Positions 25,828 to 34,625 of a stretch of DNA of 64,000 nt are shown here, one piece after another. Under the pieces are notes generated by a model that saw only the letters and a program-made list of their open reading frames with translations, was not told the origin of the DNA and did not search any database. A program made the translations under genes and the position numbers. The stretch lies in contig NZ_SMOD01000001.1 in NCBI RefSeq assembly GCF_004353905.1, positions 62,001 through 126,000 of the forward strand, given 5' to 3'. The DNA comes from Paraburkholderia guartelaensis. Lineage in GTDB: Bacteria; Pseudomonadota; Gammaproteobacteria; Burkholderiales; Burkholderiaceae. Numbering within the stretch: the first letter of the stretch is position 1; the number at the start of each line of letters is the position of its first letter.

Positions 25828-27165
25828 TCAGAGTTCGATGCGCGAGAGCTTGCCGAGCAGCAGCGAATACGAGAGCGTGCCAAGCAGACAGATTGCACCC
25901 ATGAGATTGAGCGCCCAGTAGAAGTGCCCGGTGTGCTGCGTGATATAGCCGATCATGAGCGGCGTGGTGACGCCCGCGATATTGGCGGCAAGACTCGTGA
26001 TACTGCTCGTGAGGCCGACATACTGACGCGGCGCGATTTCGGAAACGGCGGCCCACGACATGGAGCCGATGCCCTGCGCGAAGAAGGCCACGGTGAGAAT
26101 GGCGATCACGACTTCGTTCGACTCGACGAAATTCACGAGCACGATCGAGGCGCCGAGCATCGTGCCGATGATGAGCGGGGCCTTGCGCGCCGCCGAGATC
26201 GACACGCCGCGCCGGATAAAGAAGTCAGAGAGAAAGCCCGCCGAGAGAATGCCTATCGTCGCGCCGATGAAGGGCATGGCCTGGAAAATGCCCACCTTGA
26301 TCATCGACATGTGGCGCGCTTCGATCAGGTAAGTCATGAACCACGTCGTAAAGAACACGAGCAGCGTGTTGTTGCAGAACTTGCCGAGGCAGATGGCGAG
26401 AATCTGGCGATAGCTGAGCAGCTTGAGCGCCATGCGCCAGTCGAACTTCTCGCGCGGCTTGCGTGCAGCAGGCGTTGCGCCCTCGTTGATGTATTGCAGC
26501 TCAGCGGCGTTGACCGAGCCATGCTTGTGCGGATCGCGATACATGCGATACCAGACCATGCTGAAGAGAATGCCGAAGCCGCCCGTCACGAAGAACACGG
26601 TGCGCCAGCCATAGGCCGAAGAAATCCACAGCAGCAGGCCGGTGAAGAGGGGCGTGCCGATGTATTGCCCCATCACGTACACGCTCGTCGCGAAGCCGCG
26701 TTCCTGCACGGGAAACCACAGCGTGACGGCGCGCGTGTTCGAGGGAAAGGCCGGTGCTTCGAGCGCGCCCATGGTGAGGCGCGAGCCAAGCAGCATGTGA
26801 TAGCCGCTCGCGAGGCCCTGCGTAAGCGTGGCGATCGACCAGCCGACAAGCGAGAGCGCATAGGCCAGGCGCGAGCCGAGCACGTCGGTGAGAATGCCGC
26901 CCGGCAGGAGCGCGATCGAATAGGCGAGGCCGAACGCTGCGAACAGCTCGCCCATCTGCATCTTGTTGAGCGCGAGGTCTTTCGAAAGCCCAGGCGCGAC
27001 GATCCCCAATGCCGAGCGGTCGACGAAGTTGAGCACGGTCGCCACGAGCAGCATCGAGAGCACGAAGTACCGGACCCTCGTGCGCTTTGCACTTTGCGCA
27101 CTTTCCGCGCTTTGCTCATAAGCCTGGCTTTGCGCGGGCAAGGCTTGTTCCTCTACGACTTTCAT
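25828..27165 (-). CDS. MFS transporter, anion:cation symporter type (sugar-acid carrier-like)
   Basis: 445 residues from the ATG at 27165, which has GGAG seven bases upstream. Twelve membrane segments; a charged N-terminal tail of about 30 residues; the loop motif GILTDVLGSRLAYALSLVGWS between segments 2 and 3; and the DRSALGIVAPGLSKDL element in segment 1 that is usual in the ACS family, which includes hexuronate, galactonate, glucarate, tartrate and phthalate carriers. The substrate is probably an organic or sugar acid. It lies between the SDR and citrate-synthase-like genes on the same strand. Confidence 0.9.
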   Translation of the reverse strand: MKVVEEQALPAQSQAYEQSAESAQSAKRTRVRYFVLSMLLVATVLNFVDRSALGIVAPGLSKDLALNKMQMGELFAAFGLAYSIALLPGGILTDVLGSRLAYALSLVGWSIATLTQGLASGYHMLLGSRLTMGALEAPAFPSNTRAVTLWFPVQERGFATSVYVMGQYIGTPLFTGLLLWISSAYGWRTVFFVTGGFGILFSMVWYRMYRDPHKHGSVNAAELQYINEGATPAARKPREKFDWRMALKLLSYRQILAICLGKFCNNTLLVFFTTWFMTYLIEARHMSMIKVGIFQAMPFIGATIGILSAGFLSDFFIRRGVSISAARKAPLIIGTMLGASIVLVNFVESNEVVIAILTVAFFAQGIGSMSWAAVSEIAPRQYVGLTSSITSLAANIAGVTTPLMIGYITQHTGHFYWALNLMGAICLLGTLSYSLLLGKLSRIEL

Positions 27166-27242
27166 CGGTGTCTCCAATATCAGTTCTGACGCCTGCTTTT
27201 TTATGTTGGGCGTTCAATACGGGCGCAGCGTTGTGCTACCGG

Positions 27243-28001
27243 TTATCCGCGGCCGACAAACGGCATGGCGCTCGCCATGATGGTCATGTTGAGCACATTG
27301 GCTTCGAGCGGCAGGCTCGCCATGTGCACGACCGCGTTCGCGACGTGCGTCACGTCCATGCGGGCTTCGGGCGCGAGGCGTCCGTCGGCCTGCAGCACAC
27401 CCTTGTTCATGCGCTCGGTGAGCGGCGTAGCCGCATTGCCGATATCGATCTGGCTGCACGCGATGTTGTATGCGCGGCCATCCAGCGCGATCGATTTTGT
27501 GATGCCCGTCACAGCGTGCTTCGTGGCCGAGTAGGCGATGGTGTGCGGGCGCGGCGAATGCGCGGAGATAGAGCCGTTGTTGATGATGCGTCCGCCTTGC
27601 GGTGACTGCGCTTTCATGAGCCGGTACGCGGCGCGCGCGCACAGAAACACGCCGGTGAGATTGGTTGCGACGACATCGTTCCAGAAGTCGACCTCGTAGT
27701 CTTCCAGCGGCACGGCGCCCGCATTGCGACCCGCGTTGTTGAACAGCACGTCGAGGCGGCCGAAGGTCTGCACGATTTGCGCGAACGCGTGTTCGACCGA
27801 TGCCGCATCGGCCACGTCTGCGGAAAACGCGTGCGCTTCTCCACCCGCATTGCCGATGACTTCCTTCGTCTCCAGCAGCGGCTCGATCCGGCGGCCGATC
27901 AGCGCAACCGCGAATCCGGCATTGGCGAGCGCCACGGCGGTGGCGCGGCCGATGCCGGAGCCAGCGCCCGTTACGGCGGCGAACTTCTTCGATGCAGTCA
28001 T
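27243..28001 (-). CDS. Short-chain dehydrogenase/reductase
   Basis: 252 residues, typical of classical SDRs. NAD(P) site [10 protein letters not shown], the NNAG motif in [10 protein letters not shown], catalytic Ser in NNGSISAHS, and the YSATK motif (Tyr and Lys) in [10 protein letters not shown]. The end of the beta-2 strand reads ALIGRRIEP, with Arg residues that favour NADP. The start at 28001 follows GAAGAGGACGCGC. It is the first gene of the minus-strand unit and is divergent from a D-2-hydroxyacid dehydrogenase. Substrate unknown; oxidation or reduction of a hydroxy or oxo acid would fit the neighbours. Confidence 0.92.
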   Translation of the reverse strand: MTASKKFAAVTGAGSGIGRATAVALANAGFAVALIGRRIEPLLETKEVIGNAGGEAHAFSADVADAASVEHAFAQIVQTFGRLDVLFNNAGRNAGAVPLEDYEVDFWNDVVATNLTGVFLCARAAYRLMKAQSPQGGRIINNGSISAHSPRPHTIAYSATKHAVTGITKSIALDGRAYNIACSQIDIGNAATPLTERMNKGVLQADGRLAPEARMDVTHVANAVVHMASLPLEANVLNMTIMASAMPFVGRG

Positions 28002-28070
28002 TGCGCGTCCTCTTCCCGATTCCATTGCACATGGGAAAAGAATTGCATTCGTGTAAGGCGCACAGCAATC

Positions 28071-28087
28071 TTGATTCGTTGAATCAA
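28071..28087. promoter_or_regulatory. Operator-like inverted repeat, copy 1
   Basis: TTGATTC-GTT-GAATCAA, a perfect 7-3-7 inverted repeat 70 bases upstream of the SDR start. Copy 2 lies 133 bases away. The three-base spacer fits FadR-type GntR or IclR regulators, but no such gene is in the window. Confidence 0.65.
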
Positions 28088-28203
28088 CATCCGGGCCCCT
28101 GATAACTGGGCGCCGGATCAGGGTTTTCCTGATGCGTGGGAAGTGCAGAGCGGCGTGTGCACATGCGTTGAAGCGAATACAGGGACACAGCGTTCGCCAG
28201 GAC

Positions 28204-28220
28204 TTGATTCACCGAATCAA
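28204..28220. promoter_or_regulatory. Operator-like inverted repeat, copy 2
   Basis: TTGATTC-ACC-GAATCAA, with arms identical to copy 1, 68 bases upstream of the hydroxyacid dehydrogenase start. Both copies are followed by CAACAT. The near-equal distance to the two divergent genes supports joint control. Confidence 0.65.
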
Positions 28221-28287
28221 CATTGACCGGCCGGCAGACGCTTTCGTAGTCTCTCGACGTCTGTCCATACTCAAAGGGAAAAACACC

Positions 28288-29250
28288 ATGCCGGAAAATC
28301 AACGCACGAAGCTCCTGATTGCGCGAAAGGTGCCTGCCGCAGTGGCGAAACGCGCCGTGGCCGAGTTCCATGCCTTCGTGACCGACGCCGATATGGACGC
28401 GTGGTCCGTGGTCGACTTCTGCAAGCAGCATGCAGTGCCGGCGGTGCTCATCGGCAAGAAGTCGGGCTTGCAGGTGGAACACATCGCCGCGCTGCCTGAG
28501 TCGGTGAGGATCATCGCCAATGCGAGCGCGGGCGTCGATCACCTCGACGTGGCCGCTGCGCGCGAACGCGGCATCGTCGTCACGAACGCGCCCGACGCGT
28601 TGACCGAATGCACGGCCGACTTCACCATGCTGCTCGTGCTGGCGGCCTGCCGGCGTGCATCGGAGTACGAAAGAATCATGCGCAGCGGCTGGGGCAAATC
28701 GTTCGGCATGACCGACATGCTCGGCACGCGCGTGAACGGCAAGTCGCTGGGTATCGTGGGGTTTGGCCGCATCGGCCGGGCGGTGGCGAAGCGCGCGCTC
28801 GGCTTCGGCATGCGCGTGATCTACACCGACATCAACCGTGCCGCGCCCGCCGTGGAGAACGGCGCGACGTACTACGCGAGCTTCGGCGAGATGCTGCCGC
28901 ACTGCGAAGTGCTCACGCTGCATGTGCCGGGCGGCGGCGCGCCGCTGATGACGAGAAAAGAATTCGAGCGTCTGCCGAAAGGCGCGGTGTTCATCAACGC
29001 CGCGCGCGGCGGCCTCGTGGATGAAGATGCGCTTTACGATGCCTTGACCTCGGGGCATCTGTTCGGCGCGGGCCTAGACGTGTATCGCAACGAGCCCAAT
29101 GTCGACCAGCGCTTCGCCAGCCTCGACAACGTCTTTCTCTCGCCGCACATGGCGAGCGCCACGGTGGAAACGCGCGACCAGATGGGCTTTACGGCGCTCG
29201 ATAACGTGGCCGCCGTGCTGGACGGCCGGCCCGCGTTGAATCGCGTTTGA
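28288..29250 (+). CDS. D-2-hydroxyacid dehydrogenase family protein
   Basis: 320 residues from the ATG at 28288, preceded by AAAGGG. The NAD fold carries GFGRIGRAV (about 150-160) and the acidic residue in VIYTDINRA that prefers NAD. Catalytic residues: Arg in INAARGGLVDEDAL, Glu in VYRNEPNV, His in LSPHMASAT. It is of the glyoxylate/hydroxypyruvate or phosphoglycerate dehydrogenase-like type; the substrate is not readable. It is alone on this strand and is controlled, by inference, with the divergent SDR-MFS-citrate-synthase unit through the shared inverted repeats. Confidence 0.92.
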   Translation: MPENQRTKLLIARKVPAAVAKRAVAEFHAFVTDADMDAWSVVDFCKQHAVPAVLIGKKSGLQVEHIAALPESVRIIANASAGVDHLDVAAARERGIVVTNAPDALTECTADFTMLLVLAACRRASEYERIMRSGWGKSFGMTDMLGTRVNGKSLGIVGFGRIGRAVAKRALGFGMRVIYTDINRAAPAVENGATYYASFGEMLPHCEVLTLHVPGGGAPLMTRKEFERLPKGAVFINAARGGLVDEDALYDALTSGHLFGAGLDVYRNEPNVDQRFASLDNVFLSPHMASATVETRDQMGFTALDNVAAVLDGRPALNRV

Positions 29251-29271
29251 TGCGGGTGGGCGCGGTTCGCT

Positions 29272-29541
29272 TTAGCTGCGCCCCGAATGCCTGAGGCGCT
29301 TGAGCACGAGCACGCAGAGCGCCGGAAGGTGCACGACGCCCATGCCGCATGCGATCACCGCCCACGGCGGCGCGACCGTGCCGGACATCATCGCGCCGAT
29401 CACGCCGAAGCACAGGCCAGCCAGCAACAGCGTGGTGTGCGCGAGGAGGCGCTTCGGGCCGCGCTCGGTGAAGTGCGGAATGTTCGCGTGGACATACACG
29501 ACGATCAGCAGGGCGACGGTGGCAACAGCGGGGAACAGCAT
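29272..29541 (-). CDS. Small membrane protein of unknown function
   Basis: 89 residues with three predicted membrane segments: PAVATVALLIVVYVHAN, LLAHTTLLLAGLCFGVIGAMM and WAVIACGMGVVHLPALCVLVL, ending in a basic tail KRLRHSGRS. I do not recognise the family. It is convergent to the hydroxyacid dehydrogenase gene with a 21-base gap. Confidence 0.6.
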   Translation of the reverse strand: MLFPAVATVALLIVVYVHANIPHFTERGPKRLLAHTTLLLAGLCFGVIGAMMSGTVAPPWAVIACGMGVVHLPALCVLVLKRLRHSGRS

Positions 29542-29873
29542 GTTCGAATCCTCGATTTCAACAGCGATGACGGTAAGGTCTTCGACTGTAGTGGAGGATT
29601 GCCGTTGCGTCGATGGCTAGATGGAATCGGGATGGGTTAGCACCAAACCACGCTGTCGTATGCCACCGTACGGCGATATACGTTCTTGCCGCGCCAGCTG
29701 GAAAACTCCATATACGCGCATTCCAGCACCAGAATCCAGTTCGTGACCCGCATCGCCGCCCCCAAGGTGTTCCCAGTTGTTCGTTCGACTGCGAGACCAG
29801 TCTATGACCGGGGAGCGGCGGACAATGCGGCGAGCAAGGCGCGATATCGCGTCCAGTTCGCCGCATTGCTGAA
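29542..29873. other. Intergenic region without recognised feature
   Basis: 332 bases between the small membrane protein and the end of the intradiol dioxygenase gene. Short frames exist on both strands but none has a plausible start, ribosome site or protein-like composition. It should contain the promoter of the small membrane protein and the 3' end of the dioxygenase message; I could not point to either. Confidence 0.3.
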
Positions 29874-30725
29874 TCATGCGTGCGGCGCGAGCGGCATGAG
29901 CACGAAGTCGAACGTGGAGTGCCAGGGCGTGGCGCTGTCGGCCACACGCTCGTACGGCGCGACGAGCGATGCTTTCACGCCGAACACGGCGTCCGACTGC
30001 AGGTAGGGATCGTCGCCCACGAAGGTATGCGTGACCACCTTCTGGAAGCCCGGCGCGGTGATGAGGAAATGCATGTGCGCGGGCCGGTACGGGTGGCGGC
30101 CGAGGTTTGCGAGCATCTTGCCCACCGGGCCGTCGTGCGGGATCGGGTACGAGACCGGCTTGATGCCGACGAAGCGATAGGCGCCGTCCGCGCCGGTCGT
30201 GAAGATGCCGCGGTTGTTCCACCTGGGCTGCACGCCGGGCTGCTGCACGTCGTAGTAGCCGTCGGCGTTGTCGGACCACACGTCGATGCGCGCGCCCTCC
30301 ACCGGGCGGCCTTCGAGATCGAGCACGCGGCCTTCGAACAGGCAGCGCTCGCCTTTGCCGTCGGCGGTGATGCACGCGCCCATCTCGCGCTCGGGCGCGC
30401 CGGCCACGTGGAACGGGCCGAACACGGTGTTTTCGGTGGCGTCACCCGGGCGGCGGTTGTTGATCGCGTCCACGAGCATGGAAAACCCTAGCGTGTCCGA
30501 GAGCAGGATGAACTCCTGGCGCTCGGCGCTGCAGAGCTGGCCTGCCGTGGTGAGGAAGTCGATGGCGCTTTCCCATTCCGGCTGCGTGAGCTGCACTTCT
30601 TTCGCGAATGCGTGCAGATGACGCACGAGCGCGCTCATCACTTCGCGCAGACGCTCGTCGGCGTCTCCGCCGATACGCGCATTGACGGCCTCGGCGGAGG
30701 CGGCTTCGCTGAAGAACTGGGTCAT
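29874..30725 (-). CDS. Intradiol ring-cleavage dioxygenase (hydroxyquinol 1,2-dioxygenase-like)
   Basis: 283 residues. The N-terminal 100 residues are the helical dimerisation domain with the lipid-binding segment of the catechol/hydroxyquinol group. The catalytic domain shows the four non-heme Fe(III) ligands: Tyr in DGYYDVQQP, Tyr in PVSYPIPHDGPVG, and two His in RPAHMHFLI. The length and the sequence around the first Tyr fit hydroxyquinol 1,2-dioxygenases better than catechol 1,2-dioxygenases (about 305-310 residues); this is family knowledge. It would open the ring of a hydroxylated benzene to a muconate or maleylacetate. A divergent Rieske oxygenase lies next to it, but no maleylacetate reductase is near. 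Confidence 0.87.
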   Translation of the reverse strand: MTQFFSEAASAEAVNARIGGDADERLREVMSALVRHLHAFAKEVQLTQPEWESAIDFLTTAGQLCSAERQEFILLSDTLGFSMLVDAINNRRPGDATENTVFGPFHVAGAPEREMGACITADGKGERCLFEGRVLDLEGRPVEGARIDVWSDNADGYYDVQQPGVQPRWNNRGIFTTGADGAYRFVGIKPVSYPIPHDGPVGKMLANLGRHPYRPAHMHFLITAPGFQKVVTHTFVGDDPYLQSDAVFGVKASLVAPYERVADSATPWHSTFDFVLMPLAPHA

Positions 30726-30833
30726 GGTTCGGGGTTACCTGTAGGGTTGCCGCGTGAGCGCGGTGACGTAGAGGCCGGGCCGTAACAACGCGTATTGTGC
30801 GCCTGTCGCCATCGGGACCCAAAATCTGGTCCA

Positions 30834-31991
30834 ATGGGCCGATTCGATTCGCTGTTCCCATCCGCCATGCTGAAAAACCTCTGGTACGTCGTCGCTGCCG
30901 CCGCGGACCTGCGCGAGCAGTTGCTGCCGGTCACGCTGCTCGGCCACCGTTTCGTCGCGTTTCGCGACGCTCAGGGCCGCGCGCAACTCCTCTCCGATAT
31001 CTGCGTGCATCGCGGCGCCTCGCTCGCGGCCGGGCGCCGCGTGAACGGCGAGGTGCAGTGCCCGTACCATGGCTGGCGCTATGGCGGCGACGGCGTTTGC
31101 ACCCACATCCCCGCGCAGCCACAGGCGCGCATTCCGGCGCGGGCGCGCGTGGACGGCTACCCCGTGGTGGAGCGTCACGGCTGGATCTGGGCGTTCGTGG
31201 GCGACCTGCCGGAAGCCGAGCAGCCGCCGCTGCCCGATCTCGCCTGGGCCGACGATCCGGGTGTGCGAGTCGTGCACGGCACTTACGCGTGGGAGGCGAA
31301 CTGGGAGCGGGTGATCGAGAACGGACTGGATTTCGCGCATGCGCCGTTCGTGCACGGGAGTTCGTTCGGCGCGCCCGACCGCCCCGAAATCGACGCGGTC
31401 AACGTGAACGCCGACGCCTGGAGCGGCCACGCGCGGCTCGTGATGCGGAGGCCGGTGCGCAAGGGCTGGCTGCGCCGCACACCCACGGGCGACCATGTCG
31501 ACGTGGTCACGCAAACGGGCTTTCACCTGAGCGGCCCGTGCGCGACGCTCGAACTCACGCTGGCCAACGGCTGGCGCATTCATATCGCGTCGGCGCATGT
31601 GCCGGTGGACGCGGGGCGCACGCAGACGTTCTGGATGATGGGCCGCAGTTTCCTGCGCAATCCGCTGTTCGACGGACGTTTTCGCGCGCGCAATCTGCGC
31701 ATTTTCGAGGAAGACCACGCCGTGCTTCGGCGCATCCGGCCGGTTCGCGTGCCGGAGAGTTGGCAGAACGAGGTGTCGGTGAAGTCGGATGCCTTGCAGA
31801 TCGCGTTCAGGCAGCGCGTGCGGGCGCTGGCGGAGAGCGGTTGGAGCGTGCCGGAGGTGTCGCAGGCGAGCCGCGTGGCCACGGTGATCGCCTGCCCGAT
31901 GCGGCGCACGGTGAACACATGGGCGCTGGAGGCGGCCGAGGCCCCCGAGGCACCGTCAATCGCGGCGAACGCCGGGACCACGCCGCCGTGA
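30834..31991 (+). CDS. Rieske-type aromatic ring or O-demethylating oxygenase, catalytic subunit
   Basis: 385 residues; an ATG at 30867 gives MLKNLWYVVAA, the usual start of this family, and is an equally good choice. The Rieske cluster ligands are Cys/His in CVHRG and CPYHGW (about 58 and 78 from the first ATG). The mononuclear iron site is in ENGLDFAHAPFVH. The short length and single-subunit look match VanA/CntA or phenoxybenzoate-type oxygenases more than two-subunit dioxygenases. It needs a reductase, and none is encoded nearby. Divergent from the intradiol dioxygenase, with which it may form a short aromatic route. Confidence 0.85.
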   Translation: MGRFDSLFPSAMLKNLWYVVAAAADLREQLLPVTLLGHRFVAFRDAQGRAQLLSDICVHRGASLAAGRRVNGEVQCPYHGWRYGGDGVCTHIPAQPQARIPARARVDGYPVVERHGWIWAFVGDLPEAEQPPLPDLAWADDPGVRVVHGTYAWEANWERVIENGLDFAHAPFVHGSSFGAPDRPEIDAVNVNADAWSGHARLVMRRPVRKGWLRRTPTGDHVDVVTQTGFHLSGPCATLELTLANGWRIHIASAHVPVDAGRTQTFWMMGRSFLRNPLFDGRFRARNLRIFEEDHAVLRRIRPVRVPESWQNEVSVKSDALQIAFRQRVRALAESGWSVPEVSQASRVATVIACPMRRTVNTWALEAAEAPEAPSIAANAGTTPP

Positions 31992-32018
31992 ACTCCGGTA
32001 TGCCCGCGGCGCGAGTTG

Positions 32019-32052
32019 CGGCTCCGAACGCCCGTTTACCCGCTCGGAGCCG
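32019..32052. terminator. Hairpin between convergent Rieske and PRC-barrel genes
   Basis: CGGCTCCGA (32019-32027) and TCGGAGCCG (32044-32052) pair perfectly around a 16-base loop, in the 79-base gap between the convergent gene ends. No T run is present, so it is a likely mRNA 3' end in either direction. Confidence 0.5.
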
Positions 32053-32070
32053 TCTGCTGGACGACTAAGC

Positions 32071-32529
32071 TCAGTGACGCGGCGTCACCGGTTCGACCGC
32101 CGCCCAGTACGGCTCAGCGCCGTAGTACGCGTGCAGCGTGCTGCCCCAGCTCGCGTCGGCCATGGAGGGCCAGCTGTCCCGGTCGAAGCCTGGCGCTTCT
32201 TTCACGCGCTCGGACGACACATTGAGCAGGAAGCACTTGCGGCTCGTGTCGAGCATGAGCGCGCTCCAGGGAATGGCGAGCAGCTTGTCGCCGATGCCGA
32301 GAAAGCCGCCGCTCGACATCACCACGTAGGCGACGCGGCCGCTCTGCACGTCGAGCATGATTTCCTTGATCTTGCCGACTTCCTGGCCGTCCGAACTCAG
32401 CACGCGGTCGCTGTCGAGCGTGCTGGCGGCCATCACGTCGGGGCCCGGCCCCGCGGCGCTCACGCGGCCCTTGCCGATGATGCGCACGCCATTGCCGGTT
32501 GGCATGGGCGGAGGAATGAAGGTGGGCAT
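32071..32529 (-). CDS. PRC-barrel domain protein
   Basis: 152 residues. The PRC barrel spans about residues 35-105: VLSSDGQEVGKIKEIMLDVQSGRVAYVVMSSGG is the typical strand pattern (split here by its turns), followed by LLAIPWSALMLD. A Pro-rich N terminus precedes it. PRC-barrel proteins bind partners in photosynthesis, rRNA processing and stress; free-standing ones in soil bacteria are mostly stress-linked but not characterised. The gene is isolated, convergent to the Rieske gene and 234 bases downstream of motB. Confidence 0.82.
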   Translation of the reverse strand: MPTFIPPPMPTGNGVRIIGKGRVSAAGPGPDVMAASTLDSDRVLSSDGQEVGKIKEIMLDVQSGRVAYVVMSSGGFLGIGDKLLAIPWSALMLDTSRKCFLLNVSSERVKEAPGFDRDSWPSMADASWGSTLHAYYGAEPYWAAVEPVTPRH

Positions 32530-32763
32530 GATGGTCTCCAGATATGAGGGGGAACAATGTTGAGTCCGGCCAGACTCCCGACGATTCCCGTGTCAGGCGG
32601 CAGGCGATGCCGCGGCGGTTCTGGCCGCCTGCTGCGAGATACAGCAAGCGGCGTACCGCGTCGCACCCCTCGATTTGATGCGCCGGCGCGAGGCGCATCG
32701 GGGGCGTTCCTGCCTGTTTGGAGACCGCTTTGGAGACCCATGCTGGGCCGCGCCGTCGATGCC

Positions 32764-33702
32764 TTACGAAGCCGGCTTGGCCGCCATTTGCGCGGTGTCG
32801 ACGTCGTAGCGCTTCGCCTGCTCGAAGAACGCGCGCTCGGCCGCCTTGTTCATCACCAGAATGCTGATGCGCCGGTTCAGCGGGCTGTCCGCCGTGTCGT
32901 GGTCGAGCGGCAGGACGTCGGCGAGGCCGCGCACCTGGAGCAGTTTCTCCTCGCTCAGGTGGCCGGCCACCAGCGCGCGGCGGGCGGCGTTGGCGCGCTC
33001 GCTCGAAAGCTCCCAGTTCGAGTAGCCGGCGAGGCCACCCGAGTAGGGCACCGAGTCGGTGTGCCCCGCGATCGATACGCCGCTGTCCACGTCGTTCAGT
33101 GCGCTGCCGATCTGCACGAGGATCTCGTACGCGTAGTCTTCGAGCTTCGCGCTGCCGGTCGCGAACATCGGGCGCTTGAGCGAATCGACCAGCTCGATGC
33201 GCAGGCCTTCGTCCGTGATCGACATGCGGATCTGGTCGCGGTACGCACGCAACTCCGGCTTGCGCTCGATGAGCGCAGAGAGTTTTTCCTTGAGCTGCGA
33301 AAGGCGCGTCTTGTCGACCGCTTCCACGGGCACGGCGTGCGAGAGCGTGGGCTGTGCGTTCGAGCCGCCCACGGCGGGCGTCTTGCTCGAAAGGTCACGG
33401 CCGCCGCCTTGCACCACGCTCGGGTTGGGGTTCGCGGCGTCGGGTTTGCTGACGAGCATGGCCGAAAGCGGCGTGTTGAAATACTTCTCGATGCCGTCGC
33501 GGTCGTACTGCGACGTCGAGCCGAGCAGCCACATCAAAAGGAAAAATGCCATCATCGCGGTCACGAAGTCGGCATAGGCGATTTTCCATGCGCCGCCGTG
33601 GTGGCCTTCGTGGCCGCCTTTCTTGACGCGGCGCACCACGAGCGTGGTCTTGCTGCCCTCGGTGTCGCGCGCGGCGCGCGAGCCTGGAGTACGTTCGGCC
33701 AT
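32764..33702 (-). CDS. motB: Flagellar stator protein MotB
   Basis: 312 residues. A short basic cytoplasmic tail is followed by one membrane segment with the proton-carrying Asp in AYADFVTAMMAFFLLMW (about 45-60). The plug region and a linker (VVQGGGRDLSSK) lead to an OmpA-like peptidoglycan-binding domain with VSIAGHTDSVPYSG and NRRISILVM. The gene follows motA with a ten-base gap. The proton-channel Asp and the lack of Na+-type features suggest a proton-driven stator. In many Burkholderia motAB lie with flhDC and che genes; none are next to it here. Confidence 0.95.
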   Translation of the reverse strand: MAERTPGSRAARDTEGSKTTLVVRRVKKGGHEGHHGGAWKIAYADFVTAMMAFFLLMWLLGSTSQYDRDGIEKYFNTPLSAMLVSKPDAANPNPSVVQGGGRDLSSKTPAVGGSNAQPTLSHAVPVEAVDKTRLSQLKEKLSALIERKPELRAYRDQIRMSITDEGLRIELVDSLKRPMFATGSAKLEDYAYEILVQIGSALNDVDSGVSIAGHTDSVPYSGGLAGYSNWELSSERANAARRALVAGHLSEEKLLQVRGLADVLPLDHDTADSPLNRRISILVMNKAAERAFFEQAKRYDVDTAQMAAKPAS

Positions 33703-33712
33703 CTCGGGACTC

Positions 33713-34582
33713 CTAAGCGGCCTTCGGCGTCTTAGTGGCGCGCACCGCTTCGTCGAGCTCCTGGAAGCTCGGACGGTCGGCGGTGAACAGCACCTTGCGG
33801 CCGAATTCGACGGCCACGGGCGGCGCGTAGCCGGCGAGCGACGCGAGCAGCACGGCCTTTACGCACTGGAACGGCTTGCTGGCGGCGCGGCCCTTGGCGT
33901 TGAGCATGTCGGCGATCGGACCGACAAAGCCGTAGGCGAGCAGAATGCCGAGGAACGTGCCCACGAGCGCACCCGCGATCATCTCGCCGAGCACGGCGGG
34001 CGGCTTGCCGACCGAGCCCATGGTGTGCACCACGCCCATCACGGCGGCCACGATGCCGAAGGCGGGCAGGCCGTCGGCCATCTTCTGGATGGCGTTCGGC
34101 GCAATCGACACCTCGGAGTGATGCGTGTCGAGTTCTTCGTCCATGAGGTCCTGCATTTCCATGGGATTCACGTTGCCGCTCGACATCATGCGCAGATAGT
34201 CGACGATGAAGTCGAGCAGATGATGGTCGGCGAGCACACGTGCGTACTTCTGGAAAATCGGGCTGTTATCGGGCGCTTCGATGTCGGCTTCGAGCGCCAT
34301 CATGCCTTCCTTGCGCGCCTTTTGCAGCAGTTCGTAAAGGAGGGCGATCAGCTCCAGGTATTGCGCCTTCGTGTAGCCGCCGCCCTTGAAACAGGTGGGC
34401 AGCGCCTTGAGCGTCTTGCCGAGCGTGGCGGTGGGGTTGCTCACCACGAACGCGCCCAGCGCCGCGCCGAAAATACACAGGAGTTCGAACGGTTGAACGA
34501 GTGCGGGCAGGTGTCCCCCCACGCCCACGAAGCTCCCGATCACCGATCCGAGCACGACGATCCAGCCAATTGCTACAAACAT
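33713..34582 (-). CDS. motA: Flagellar stator protein MotA
   Basis: 289 residues with four membrane segments: two near the N terminus (IGWIVVLGSVIGSFVGVGG; FELLCIFGAALGAFVVSNP) and two near residues 170-225 (DGLPAFGIVAAVMGVVHTMG; ALVGTFLGILLAYGFVGPI). The large cytoplasmic loop holds KARKEGMMALEADIE and the conserved charged residues that contact FliG. It begins 44 bases after the end of the GGDEF-EAL gene on the same strand, so cotranscription is possible. AAAAGGTAGACATC precedes the ATG. Confidence 0.95.
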   Translation of the reverse strand: MFVAIGWIVVLGSVIGSFVGVGGHLPALVQPFELLCIFGAALGAFVVSNPTATLGKTLKALPTCFKGGGYTKAQYLELIALLYELLQKARKEGMMALEADIEAPDNSPIFQKYARVLADHHLLDFIVDYLRMMSSGNVNPMEMQDLMDEELDTHHSEVSIAPNAIQKMADGLPAFGIVAAVMGVVHTMGSVGKPPAVLGEMIAGALVGTFLGILLAYGFVGPIADMLNAKGRAASKPFQCVKAVLLASLAGYAPPVAVEFGRKVLFTADRPSFQELDEAVRATKTPKAA

Positions 34583-34625
34583 GATGTCTACCTTTTCATT
34601 CTCAAAGTACTACGGGTCAATCTGG

